In this document: piece by piece, positions 16,206-22,976 of the stretch
Position numbering within the stretch: the first letter of the stretch is position 1
How the letters are laid out: each line of letters starts with the position of its first letter
Assembly: GCA_023229505.1 (NCBI GenBank)
Contig: JALNZD010000051.1
Span: forward strand, 1-28,237
DNA: 28,237 nt
Origin: Bacteroidales bacterium
GTDB taxonomy: Bacteria > Bacteroidota > Bacteroidia > Bacteroidales > JAGOPY01
Direction of reading: 5' to 3'
Made by a program: the position numbers and the translations under genes
The notes under the pieces: model-generated
Told to the model about the DNA's origin: nothing
The model's input: the letters and a program-made list of their open reading frames with translations, nothing else
The model's database searches: none

Positions 16206-16928
16206 TTATACAGTAAGATGCAGCAAATCTTTCATTTCGAAAAATCCCTTTTTGCCGGTCAGCCATTCTGCTGCAAGTATGGCGCCGACAGCAAATCCTT
16301 CCCTGCCTTTGGCTTCATGCCTTAAGATCAGCCTGTCGGATCCGGATTCACAGATGATCGTATGTATTCCTGGTATTTCATCTTCCCTGCCTGAAATGAT
16401 CTCCAGCTCTTCCGGACCAGATTGCCGGCGGTTCACCCAGTTTTTTTTTCTTCTGACCCCTCCCAGGATGATTTCCGCAAGCCTGATAGCGGTTCCGCTG
16501 GGTGCATCCAGCTTATGGATATGGTGAATTTCTTCCAGTGAGATTTCGTAATCTTCAAACTGGTCCGCCATTTTGGAAAGCTTTTCCGTCAGGCTGTAAA
16601 GAATATTCACGCCAATACTGAAATTGGAAGCAACAAAAATAGACTGGTGCTCATCTAAACACCATTTTCTGACAAGGTCCGCATTTTCATGCCATCCGGT
16701 AGTTCCGACTACAACAGGCATATTAAGATCAAAACAACGCCTGATATTATTTAGTGCTGAATCCGGCGTACTGAAATCTATGGCCATGTCTGCCCGGCTG
16801 ATCAGGCTTTTTTGCACCGACCAATCATCAGGGGTGTCCAATTTAACCAGGACCTGATGTCCCCGGGCAAGGGCGGCTTTTTCAATTTCCCTTCCCATCT
16901 TTCCATATCCTGAAATGATAATCTTCAC
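16206..16928 (-). CDS. dapB: 4-hydroxy-tetrahydrodipicolinate reductase
   Basis: This 240-residue cytoplasmic enzyme reduces the cyclic dipicolinate precursor with NAD(P)H on the way to diaminopimelate and lysine, feeding peptidoglycan synthesis. The Rossmann turn is SGYGKMGREI (5-14), VGTTGW lies at 73-78, and the active-site block EEIHHIHKLDAPSGTAIRL (131-149) holds the catalytic His pair and Lys138. The length is slightly shorter than the E. coli enzyme (273) but normal for the phylum. It starts three bases after the DUF5683 gene, so the two are coupled. Confidence 0.95.
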   Translation of the reverse strand: MKIIISGYGKMGREIEKAALARGHQVLVKLDTPDDWSVQKSLISRADMAIDFSTPDSALNNIRRCFDLNMPVVVGTTGWHENADLVRKWCLDEHQSIFVASNFSIGVNILYSLTEKLSKMADQFEDYEISLEEIHHIHKLDAPSGTAIRLAEIILGGVRRKKNWVNRRQSGPEELEIISGREDEIPGIHTIICESGSDRLILRHEAKGREGFAVGAILAAEWLTGKKGFFEMKDLLHLTV

Positions 16929-16931
16929 CTT

Positions 16932-17501
16932 TTAAAATTTAAATGAAACTTTAATGCCAGGCGCAGGCTGGACCGGGATTGTAGGAATGCTAACGGCAGC
17001 AGGGCCTACGTGCATAGAGATGTCCTCGCTGATATCGTAACTAAAAAAGTGCGCATCAACATAGGCTTCGAGTATATTAAGTGTATACCATAATGCTCCG
17101 ATGATGATCGAAAGGTCCCTGTTGCGGCGGTAGTAATCCATTGCCTCCAGCAGCTGTGGGGATTTATATTTGGTTACATATGGATTTCCGGTCGGATAGG
17201 TTTCACCATTTGCGACATAAATATATGCTTCTTTGAAAAGCAGAAATTCATTATTGTTAGTTATGATAAAATAACCTATAGCGCCAAACCCAACATAAAT
17301 AACAGGGATTTTCCAGTATTTTTTATTATAGGCCTGGCCAAGTCCGGGTAAAACTGCAGAGAAAATAGCTGCGCGGGAAATGGAATGCTTTGCAGGCTCT
17401 TTCGCAACTTTCAGGGGCATCTCCTGTGTAAAAGTCCTGACAGGGATCATGGTGATGAAACAAAGGATCATGCAGGTTACCAATCTCGTTGAAAGCGGCA
17501 T
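16932..17501 (-). CDS. DUF5683 membrane/envelope protein
   Basis: This 189-residue protein carries an N-terminal signal or anchor and the pattern SRAAIFSAVLPGLGQAYNKKYWKIPVIYVGFGAIGYF, which is the mark of DUF5683 proteins. Further on are YRRNRDLSIIIGALWYTLNILEAYVDAHFFSYDIS and a C-terminal beta strand ending in VSFKF, as in outer-membrane-associated proteins. The function is unknown. Its position between parB and dapB is the usual one in Bacteroidota, which supports the family call. Confidence 0.85.
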   Translation of the reverse strand: MPLSTRLVTCMILCFITMIPVRTFTQEMPLKVAKEPAKHSISRAAIFSAVLPGLGQAYNKKYWKIPVIYVGFGAIGYFIITNNNEFLLFKEAYIYVANGETYPTGNPYVTKYKSPQLLEAMDYYRRNRDLSIIIGALWYTLNILEAYVDAHFFSYDISEDISMHVGPAAVSIPTIPVQPAPGIKVSFKF

Positions 17502-17558
17502 TCTTTTTATATTATTTAAGGGCCAGTATGAAATTACTTAAAAACCGGAGCTGAATTT

Positions 17559-18452
17559 TCAGCTATGCTGGTTAAGTATTCCCAAAATTCGTTCCAAATC
17601 CTTATCGGAACCGAATTTAATAACGAGGGAACCCTGCCCTTTATTATTGCGCTTGATGGTGATGGAAGCCCCGATCTTTTCATGAAGGCGGACGCCGGCA
17701 TTTTGAAGGTTTTCCGGAATTCCGGCCTCTTTTTCTTCTGTCTTATGCAAAGGCGGAGCTTGAATGTCCCTGGCCAGTTTTTCTGTTTCCCTCACAGAGA
17801 GCCCTTTCTCAACGATCCGTAAAAGAGCTTTAAGCTGGAGTTCTGATTCCGGGATGCTGATCAGAGACCTTGCATGTCCCATGGATATCTGGTCATGCCT
17901 GAGCGCGTATTGAACTTCGGGTGGTAATTTCAAAAGCCTGATATAATTGGAAACAGTAGCCCGGTCTTTCCCGACTTTTTGACTGACATCTTCCTGGGTC
18001 AGATTGAGCTCATCGATGAGCCGTTGGTAACTAATCGCAATTTCTATGGCATTGAGATCCTTGCGGTGGATATTCTCTATCAGAGCCAGTTCAAGCATCT
18101 GCTCGTCATTCGCAACCCTGATGTAACAGGGAACCGCTTTCAGACCTGTTATTTCAGCTGCTTTAAGCCTGCGTTCCCCTGCTATGAGCTGGTAACGGTC
18201 GTAGCCGATTTTCCTGACCGTTATAGGCTGGATTATACCCTGCATTTTGATCGATTGGGCAAGTTCTTCAAGGCTTTCAGCTTCAAAACTTGTACGTGGC
18301 TGGAACGGATTTGCACCGATTTTGGAAATGGCAATGTCTGCAATGGCTCCTGCGACATAATCCCCGGAAATATCGCGGGAAGTGATATCAGTTTCCGGGC
18401 TTTGCAGAATGGCATCCAATCCCCGGCCAAGCGCTTTTTTCTTAGATGTCAT
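17559..18452 (-). CDS. parB: Chromosome-partitioning protein ParB
   Basis: This 297-residue protein binds parS sites near the origin, spreads as a CTP-dependent clamp and works with ParA to separate origins. The start KKKALGRGLDAIL is the ParA-contacting segment. The CTP-binding region shows NPFQPR (49-54), LIAGERRLKAA (89-99) and ENIHRKDLNAIE (126-137), followed by the helix-turn-helix at about 152-175 (TQEDVSQKVGKDRATVSNYI). A short C-terminal dimer domain ends the chain. It begins 11 bases inside the end of parA, so the two are translated together. I saw no parS-like 16-mer in the window. Confidence 0.95.
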   Translation of the reverse strand: MTSKKKALGRGLDAILQSPETDITSRDISGDYVAGAIADIAISKIGANPFQPRTSFEAESLEELAQSIKMQGIIQPITVRKIGYDRYQLIAGERRLKAAEITGLKAVPCYIRVANDEQMLELALIENIHRKDLNAIEIAISYQRLIDELNLTQEDVSQKVGKDRATVSNYIRLLKLPPEVQYALRHDQISMGHARSLISIPESELQLKALLRIVEKGLSVRETEKLARDIQAPPLHKTEEKEAGIPENLQNAGVRLHEKIGASITIKRNNKGQGSLVIKFGSDKDLERILGILNQHS

Positions 18453-19257
18453 TTATTATATCGATTGTTTTATCAGCTTCGCTCAGGTTTGTCATCCCGT
18501 TTTTCTGAAGGATTTCCCTGGCGAGGTTCAGATAATTGATAGCGCCAACGCTGGTGGCGTCATGCATGATCACTGTTTCACCGAAGCTGGGCGCTTCGCT
18601 CAGCCTGGTATTCCGGTGGATGATCGTATCAAAAACCATTTGCTGAAAATGAGTCTTAACTTCTTCGACAACCTGCTTCGAAAGGCGAAGACGGATATCG
18701 AACATGGTCAGCAGGATACCTTCAATGTCGAGAGAAGGATTTAACCTTGTCTGAACGATTTTGATTGTGTTCAGGAGTTTGCCAAGCCCTTCCAGCGCAA
18801 AATATTCACATTGTACGGGAATTATGACCGAATCCGCTGCTGTCAGGGCGTTGATAGTCACCAAACCTAATGATGGCGAGCAATCGATCAGAATAAAGTC
18901 GTACTTGTCCCTGACCTTCTGAATAACACGGCGCATCATCTTTTCCCGGCTTGGCAAATTGATCATTTCAATTTCGGCCCCAACCAGGTCGATGTGGGCT
19001 GGCAGCAAATCCAGGTAAGGTGTCTGGGTATTAAGAATAATATTGTTTGGATCCAGGTCGTCAATAATACATTCATAAACGCTGGTCTTGATGTTTTTGG
19101 GATCAAACCCGACACCCGAGGTCAAATTAGCCTGCGGATCTGCATCTATCAGCAAAGTTTTATATTCAAGGATGGCAAGACTAGCCCCCAGGTTTATTGC
19201 GGTAGTTGTTTTTCCGACTCCTCCTTTTTGATTGGCTAATGCGATGACCTTGCCCAT
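18442..19257 (-). CDS. parA: Chromosome-partitioning ATPase ParA/Soj
   Basis: This 271-residue protein is the partner of ParB and moves origins by ATP-driven binding to the nucleoid. The deviant Walker A reads KGGVGKTTT (11-19), with the signature Lys11. DADPQANLTSGVGF, FILIDCSPSLGLVT and PVQCEYFALEGL follow in the usual order. ATG at 19257 is chosen because it gives the family start MGKVIALANQ and a TATTTTTG box lies 27 bases ahead of it. The frame is open to an ATG at 19338, which would add 27 residues that do not look conserved. It is the first gene of the long minus-strand run. Confidence 0.95.
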   Translation of the reverse strand: MGKVIALANQKGGVGKTTTAINLGASLAILEYKTLLIDADPQANLTSGVGFDPKNIKTSVYECIIDDLDPNNIILNTQTPYLDLLPAHIDLVGAEIEMINLPSREKMMRRVIQKVRDKYDFILIDCSPSLGLVTINALTAADSVIIPVQCEYFALEGLGKLLNTIKIVQTRLNPSLDIEGILLTMFDIRLRLSKQVVEEVKTHFQQMVFDTIIHRNTRLSEAPSFGETVIMHDATSVGAINYLNLAREILQKNGMTNLSEADKTIDIINDI

Positions 19258-19283
19258 TCTTTTTATTTTTTCTTCAGGTGTGC

Positions 19284-19291
19284 CAAAAATA
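19284..19291 (-). promoter_or_regulatory. Possible -7 box of the parA operon
   Basis: On the minus strand the sequence TATTTTTG fits TAnnTTTG and lies 26 bases before the ATG at 19257. No convincing TTG stands 19-21 bases further upstream, so the call is tentative. Confidence 0.3.
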
Positions 19292-19407
19292 CTATTTAAA
19301 TCAGCTAAGGTCCGCGGGGAATTATTATAATTTATCAACTAACAGAATATTGATCAAACGCAGGGAAAGCGGGAAATAAAGGGTGTGAAAACTTAAATTT
19401 GAATATT

Positions 19408-19506
19408 TCTGCAGATATTCGCAGAGCATCCGGCGATTCCGCAGATGATAAAAACAGAGATTACCTTGACCGCATTAAATCAATGCAGAATATCGCGCTG
19501 ATCTGC
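19408..19506. repeat. Intergenic TCTGC/GCAGA-rich repeat remnant
   Basis: The gap between parA and the DUF3276 gene carries several copies of the words TCTGC and GCAGA in both directions, for example TCTGC-N8-GCAGA at 19408-19425 and GCAGA at 19485 facing ATCTGC at 19501. No open frame of note spans it. It resembles the short dispersed intergenic repeats of many Bacteroidota, but no second full copy is present here. Confidence 0.35.
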
Positions 19507-19524
19507 TGGAAAAAAAGAAATCTC

Positions 19525-19905
19525 TTATTGATCCTTGCCCTCTTCTCCTGAGGTTCCAAGATCGTCAAAATCCAGGTCAGTGTGGTGTTCATCACCAGAA
19601 ACCGGCTCATCCTCAATACCTTCAGGCTTTTCACCCGTTTCAACGAAATGCATCACTTCATTCAGGCCAGCCATAAATTTTTCAAAATCTTCCCTGTAAA
19701 GAAAGATTTTGTGTTTTTCATAAAAAAACTTGCCTTGTTCGTTGTCAAACCGCCTTTTGCTTTCAGTGATCGTCAGGTAGTTTTCTCCGGACCGGGTGGC
19801 TTTGACATCAAAAAAATATGTCCTTTTACCTGCCCGGATAACCCTTGAAAACACTTCCTCTTTCCTTATCTCTTTATTTCCAAACTCTTCCATCATTCGT
19901 TCCAA
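19525..19905 (-). CDS. PUR-domain nucleic-acid-binding protein (DUF3276, BpuR-like)
   Basis: This 126-residue protein has one PUR repeat: RKEEVFSRVIRAGKRTYFFDVKATRSGENYLTITESKR followed by a helix region FYEKHKIFLYREDFEKFMAGLNEVMHFV. This is the DUF3276 family, widespread in Bacteroidota and Spirochaetes and able to bind single-stranded DNA or RNA (BpuR of Borrelia is the studied case). The last 35 residues are acidic and probably disordered (GEKPEGIEDEPVSGDEHHTD and on). It stands alone on the minus strand, with its own TAnnTTTG box upstream. Confidence 0.85.
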   Translation of the reverse strand: MERMMEEFGNKEIRKEEVFSRVIRAGKRTYFFDVKATRSGENYLTITESKRRFDNEQGKFFYEKHKIFLYREDFEKFMAGLNEVMHFVETGEKPEGIEDEPVSGDEHHTDLDFDDLGTSGEEGKDQ

Positions 19906-19928
19906 TTTTTATTCCATCAACTTCATCA

Positions 19929-19936
19929 CAAAAATA
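19929..19936 (-). promoter_or_regulatory. Possible -7 box of the DUF3276 gene
   Basis: Read on the minus strand the sequence is TATTTTTG, a match to TAnnTTTG, 23 bases before the start codon at 19905. The -33 region has no clear TTG. Confidence 0.35.
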
Positions 19937-20047
19937 GAAATATTTATTTACACATCATTTTCATCCGACTTTATGAAATTATAGACAATAAAAATGATCT
20001 AAAGGTTGCATGAGCTTTCCGGACGCGGGATAAATAAAAAAAATTCT

Positions 20048-20076
20048 TTGATGGACAAGGAATATTTATACCTTTG
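20048..20076 (+). promoter_or_regulatory. Promoter of nusB
   Basis: TTG at 20048-20050 is followed after 18 bases by TACCTTTG (20069-20076), a very good match to the Bacteroidota promoter pattern. The start codon of nusB is 33 bases downstream at 20110. Confidence 0.65.
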
Positions 20077-20109
20077 CCCATGTAGGTAATACTAAGTTCA
20101 TTTCGCATC

Positions 20110-21078
20110 ATGCTGAGCAGAAGGCATCTCAGGGTCAAAGTCTTACAAGCTTTGTACGCGTTTTTTCAATCAGATGGCGATGACCTCGCTGCTGGTGAAA
20201 AGCAATTAATTAAAAGCACTGATAAACTTTATGAATTGTATATCTGCCAGCTTTCCTTCCTCCTTAAATTAGTTGATTATACGCGAAACAGGATGGAAGA
20301 AGCAAAAAAGAAGTTTTACCCTACCGAAGAAGACTTAAATCCCAACACACGGTTAATCGAAAACCGGTTTATCCGGCAGGTCGAAGAGAATAAAGATTTC
20401 CTGTGCTGGCGCAATAAATTGAAAATTAATTGGGTCCATGAAGAGCATCTTTTCCAGAAACTTCTCCATGAGTTGAAAAATGGACAGGATTTTATTGAAT
20501 TTACAAATAAGGAGCAATCAGGTTATAACGATGACAAAGAACTAATTGCCCTGATTGTGATGAATTATTTACCTGAATATGAACTTCTCAGGAATTATTA
20601 TGAAGATCAAAGCATCTTCTGGTCAGATGAGGATTACGACATTTCTTTGATCATGCTGATTAAAACAATTAAGTCATTTAAAGAACCCTGGGGACCTGAG
20701 CATAACCTTCCGCCGCTTTTTAAAGATGGTGATGAGGGGGAAGATCTTGATGTAGACCGGCAATATATGATTAAATTATTCAGATATAGTATTTTACGAA
20801 GCCTGGAAAATGAGAAATTGATTGAAGAACAGGCTGAGAACTGGGATTTGGAACGCATCGCTATTATGGATATCATTATCATGAAAATGGCATTGACCGA
20901 ATTAATGATTTTCCCTTCAATTCCGATAAAAGTTACGATCAATGAATATATAGAGATTTCAAAATCATACAGTTCGGTAAAAAGCAAGCTTTTTATCAAC
21001 GGTATCCTGGATAAACTGGTCGTTAAGTTGAAAATGGAAGGAAAGATAAGGAAAACGGGGAGAGGACTTATTGAGTGA
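20110..21078 (+). CDS. nusB: Transcription antitermination factor NusB
   Basis: This 322-residue RNA-binding protein would act with NusE at boxA sites in rRNA transcription. The N-terminus MLSRRHLRVKVLQALYAF is the family start. The C-terminal third holds the NusB fold proper, with WDLERIAIMDIIIMKMALTELM, IPIKVTINEYIEISKSYSS and KLFINGILDKLVVKL. The middle 150 residues are an insertion that makes the protein about twice the length of the E. coli one (139), normal for Bacteroidota. The stop codon falls in the first of three GAGTGAA-type heptads. gcvT starts 68 bases downstream on the same strand. Confidence 0.92.
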   Translation: MLSRRHLRVKVLQALYAFFQSDGDDLAAGEKQLIKSTDKLYELYICQLSFLLKLVDYTRNRMEEAKKKFYPTEEDLNPNTRLIENRFIRQVEENKDFLCWRNKLKINWVHEEHLFQKLLHELKNGQDFIEFTNKEQSGYNDDKELIALIVMNYLPEYELLRNYYEDQSIFWSDEDYDISLIMLIKTIKSFKEPWGPEHNLPPLFKDGDEGEDLDVDRQYMIKLFRYSILRSLENEKLIEEQAENWDLERIAIMDIIIMKMALTELMIFPSIPIKVTINEYIEISKSYSSVKSKLFINGILDKLVVKLKMEGKIRKTGRGLIE

Positions 21079-21093
21079 AGAGTGAAGAGTCAA
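21073..21093 (+). repeat. Heptanucleotide repeat at the nusB 3' end
   Basis: GAGTGAA occurs twice (21073-21086) and is followed by GAGTCAA (21087-21093). The nusB stop TGA at 21076-21078 lies in the first unit. The unit length equals that of the repeats at the pnuC 3' end. Confidence 0.6.
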
Positions 21094-21129
21094 AAACTTA
21101 TAACTCTATAAAGTCATAATAGTAGAAAA

Positions 21130-21143
21130 TTTTTAATTTTTAA
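21130..21143 (+). repeat. Heptanucleotide repeat just ahead of gcvT
   Basis: TTTTTAA is repeated twice in direct contact with the start region of gcvT (ATG at 21147). It places an AT-rich, unstructured stretch in the leader, which favours translation in this phylum; it may also be simple low-complexity sequence. Confidence 0.4.
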
Positions 21144-21146
21144 TTA

Positions 21147-22241
21147 ATGAAGAATACTGTGTTTTATGATTTGCATGTTGCAAACGGGGGAAAGATGGTT
21201 TCGTTTGCGGGCTTTAACATGCCGGTAAAATTTGAAGGGATCAACGCTGAGCATGAAACGGTGAGAACCGGTGTAGGCGTTTTTGATGTATCGCACATGG
21301 GAGAATTCTGGATCAAAGGGCCGAAGGCATTTGAACTGGTCCAGCGTCTTACTTCCAATGACGTAGCCAAGCTGGATGACGGGAAAATCCAATATACCTG
21401 CTTTCCTAATGACAAGGGAGGTATAGTCGATGACCTGCTGACTTACCGGGTGGATACGGATACTTACCTGCTCGTGGTCAATGCGGCAAACATTGACAAG
21501 GACTGGGCATGGGTCGAAAAGAACAATATTCACGGAGCTGAAATTTACAACGCTTCGGATGAAACCTCCCAACTTGCCGTCCAGGGGCCGAAAGCACTGG
21601 CTGCTTTGCAAAAATTGACCAAGACCGATCTTAACGATATTCCTTACTATACTTTTAAGAAAGTTGACATGGCCGGGGTCAAACAGATTATTCTATCCAA
21701 TACCGGTTATACCGGTGCCGGCGGATTTGAGATTTATATGGAAAATGCCGATGGACCGGCTATATGGCATGCCGTCATGGAGGCCGGGGCCGAATTTGCC
21801 ATCAAACCTATCGGCCTTGCTGCCCGCGATACACTCAGGCTGGAAATGGGCTTCTGCCTTTACGGAAATGATATCAATGACACAACTTCCCCGATAGAAG
21901 CCGGCTTGGGCTGGATCACCAAATTCAGTGAAGGCAATAACTTCATTAACCGCCCCGCCCTTGAAAATCAAAAGGTGGAAGGGGTGAAGAAAATGCTCAG
22001 GGGATTTGAGATGATCGACAAGGGAATTCCCCGCCAGCATTATGAAATCTGCGATGAAAACGGGAAAATTATCGGGGAAGTTACTTCCGGGACTATGTCT
22101 CCTTCTTTGAAAATCCCAATTGGAATGGGATATGTCGAAACCGCCTATGCTACCATTGGTAGCCATATTTATATCAAAATACGTGATAAGCTTTTAAAGG
22201 CTGTCATTGTCAAAATTCCTTTTTATAAACCTTCTAACTGA
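21147..22241 (+). CDS. gcvT: Aminomethyltransferase, T protein of the glycine cleavage system
   Basis: This 364-residue enzyme moves the methylene group from the H-protein aminomethyl-lipoate to tetrahydrofolate and releases ammonia. The family start is visible as FYDLHVANGGKMVSFAGFNMPVKF, then FDVSHMGEFWIKGPKAFELVQRLTSNDV, the ligand-contacting GGIVDDLLTYRV and NTGYTGAGGFEIYM, and RDTLRLEMGFCLYG with the conserved Arg-Glu. The C-terminal barrel contains GEVTSGTMSPSLKIPIGMGYV. The length is normal. The other glycine cleavage genes are not in the window, as often in Bacteroidota. Confidence 0.96.
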   Translation: MKNTVFYDLHVANGGKMVSFAGFNMPVKFEGINAEHETVRTGVGVFDVSHMGEFWIKGPKAFELVQRLTSNDVAKLDDGKIQYTCFPNDKGGIVDDLLTYRVDTDTYLLVVNAANIDKDWAWVEKNNIHGAEIYNASDETSQLAVQGPKALAALQKLTKTDLNDIPYYTFKKVDMAGVKQIILSNTGYTGAGGFEIYMENADGPAIWHAVMEAGAEFAIKPIGLAARDTLRLEMGFCLYGNDINDTTSPIEAGLGWITKFSEGNNFINRPALENQKVEGVKKMLRGFEMIDKGIPRQHYEICDENGKIIGEVTSGTMSPSLKIPIGMGYVETAYATIGSHIYIKIRDKLLKAVIVKIPFYKPSN

Positions 22242-22310
22242 TCCCGTTTTATGCCAGGCCCTGTTATTGAGGTCTGCTTTTCACCGTGAGGAAGGAATAA
22301 CTGATATTGC

Positions 22311-22327
22311 CCTTTAAAATTTAAAGG
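22311..22327. terminator. Possible bidirectional hairpin between gcvT and dgkA
   Basis: CCTTTAAA and TTTAAAGG form 8-bp arms around a single A. The site overlaps the end of the convergent kinase gene and follows gcvT by 70 bases. The stem is AT-rich and no T run follows, so the terminator role is weakly supported. Confidence 0.3.
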
Positions 22328-22704
22328 ATAAAAACCAGGATAGCGATAAGGACTGCAGCTCCTGCTGCGACCAGCACCCCGCCGGCAGCGGCATCTTTAG
22401 CCCAGCGGATCTTTTCATTATAGTCAGGGCTGATCAGGTCGCCGAGCCATTCTATGGCTGTGTTGAAAATCTCGGCGATCAGCACCAGCCCGATTGCCAG
22501 GACCAGCAGCCCCCATTCCACCAGGCTTATTTTCATAAAGTATCCTACAACAAAAACGACACCGATAGCAAAAATATGGATAATGAAGTTGGGTTGGGTT
22601 ATCACAACACCTGAAAAACCCCGCAGGGCGTACTTAAAGCTTTTTAAACGCCTGTATAAAAATGATTTGTTGGGATCCGGATCCATCGCTGTAAATATTT
22701 CCAT
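22321..22704 (-). CDS. dgkA: Diacylglycerol/undecaprenol kinase (DgkA family)
   Basis: This 127-residue inner-membrane enzyme phosphorylates diacylglycerol or undecaprenol. It has three membrane helices and the family's catalytic segment VLIAEIFNTAIEWLGDLI with Glu78, Asn81 and Glu85, then IRWAKDAAAGGVLVAA with Asp104. The N-terminal FKYALRGFSGVVITQPNF is also typical. It stands alone on the minus strand, convergent with gcvT. In Gram-positives this branch prefers undecaprenol; the preference here is not known. A second in-frame ATG six codons in is possible. Confidence 0.92.
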   Translation of the reverse strand: MEIFTAMDPDPNKSFLYRRLKSFKYALRGFSGVVITQPNFIIHIFAIGVVFVVGYFMKISLVEWGLLVLAIGLVLIAEIFNTAIEWLGDLISPDYNEKIRWAKDAAAGGVLVAAGAAVLIAILVFIL

Positions 22705-22739
22705 AAAAATACAAAAAATATCCGGCCGGATGAAAAATC

Positions 22740-22770
22740 TTGCCAGTAAGGTGAAATTAAATTAATTTTA
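22740..22770 (+). promoter_or_regulatory. Promoter of the tRNA-Gly gene
   Basis: TTG at 22740-22742 and TAATTTTA at 22763-22770 are separated by 20 bases. The tRNA begins 14 bases after the -7 box, allowing a short 5' leader. Confidence 0.55.
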
Positions 22771-22783
22771 CGCGGGAATATAA

Positions 22784-22856
22784 GCGGTAGTAGCTCAGTT
22801 GGTAGAGCATCAGCTTCCCAAGCTGAGGGTCGCGGGTTCGAATCCCGTTTTCCGCT
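22784..22856 (+). tRNA. tRNA-Gly (anticodon CCC)
   Basis: The 73-base gene folds as a normal cloverleaf. The D arm is GCTC-AGTTGGTAGA-GC, the anticodon stem TCAGC/GCTGA encloses TTCCCAA with CCC at 22817-22819, and the T arm GCGGG-TTCGAAT-CCCGT is complete. The acceptor stem GCGGTAG/TTTCCGC has a U-U mismatch at the fifth pair, where A-U would be expected. The discriminator is T and CCA is not encoded. The accessory genes begin just downstream, which fits use of the tRNA as an integration site. Confidence 0.95.
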
Positions 22857-22878
22857 CGCCTTTTCAGAGGTTTTAGGA

Positions 22879-22912
22879 AGTTGGTTTAAACATGGTTTAA
22901 ACTAACTTTTTT
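22879..22912 (+). terminator. Hairpin with T run downstream of tRNA-Gly
   Basis: Arms of 13 bases (22879-22891 and 22895-22907) pair fully except for one G-U wobble, around a three-base loop. They contain two GTTTAAAC words and the second arm runs into six T's at 22907-22912. This has the form of an intrinsic terminator for the tRNA transcript, though the stem is AT-rich. It also marks the border to the AT-richer accessory genes. Confidence 0.55.
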
Positions 22913-22976
22913 GATTTTGGACCTTTTAATTTTAGATTCTAAAAAAACTTCTGCATAAAATTTAAAGAATCAATCG

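Noticed and set aside
17979..18539. 186-codon plus-strand frame opposite parB/parA
   Set aside because: The minus-strand genes there are unmistakable; the frame is a by-product of their codon use.
19258..19338. 27-residue N-terminal extension of ParA
   Set aside because: A TAnnTTTG box lies in it and the family start MGKVIALANQ is at 19257.
17502..19524. parS site near parAB
   Set aside because: No sequence close to the 16-base parS palindrome with GTTTCACGTGAAAC was seen.
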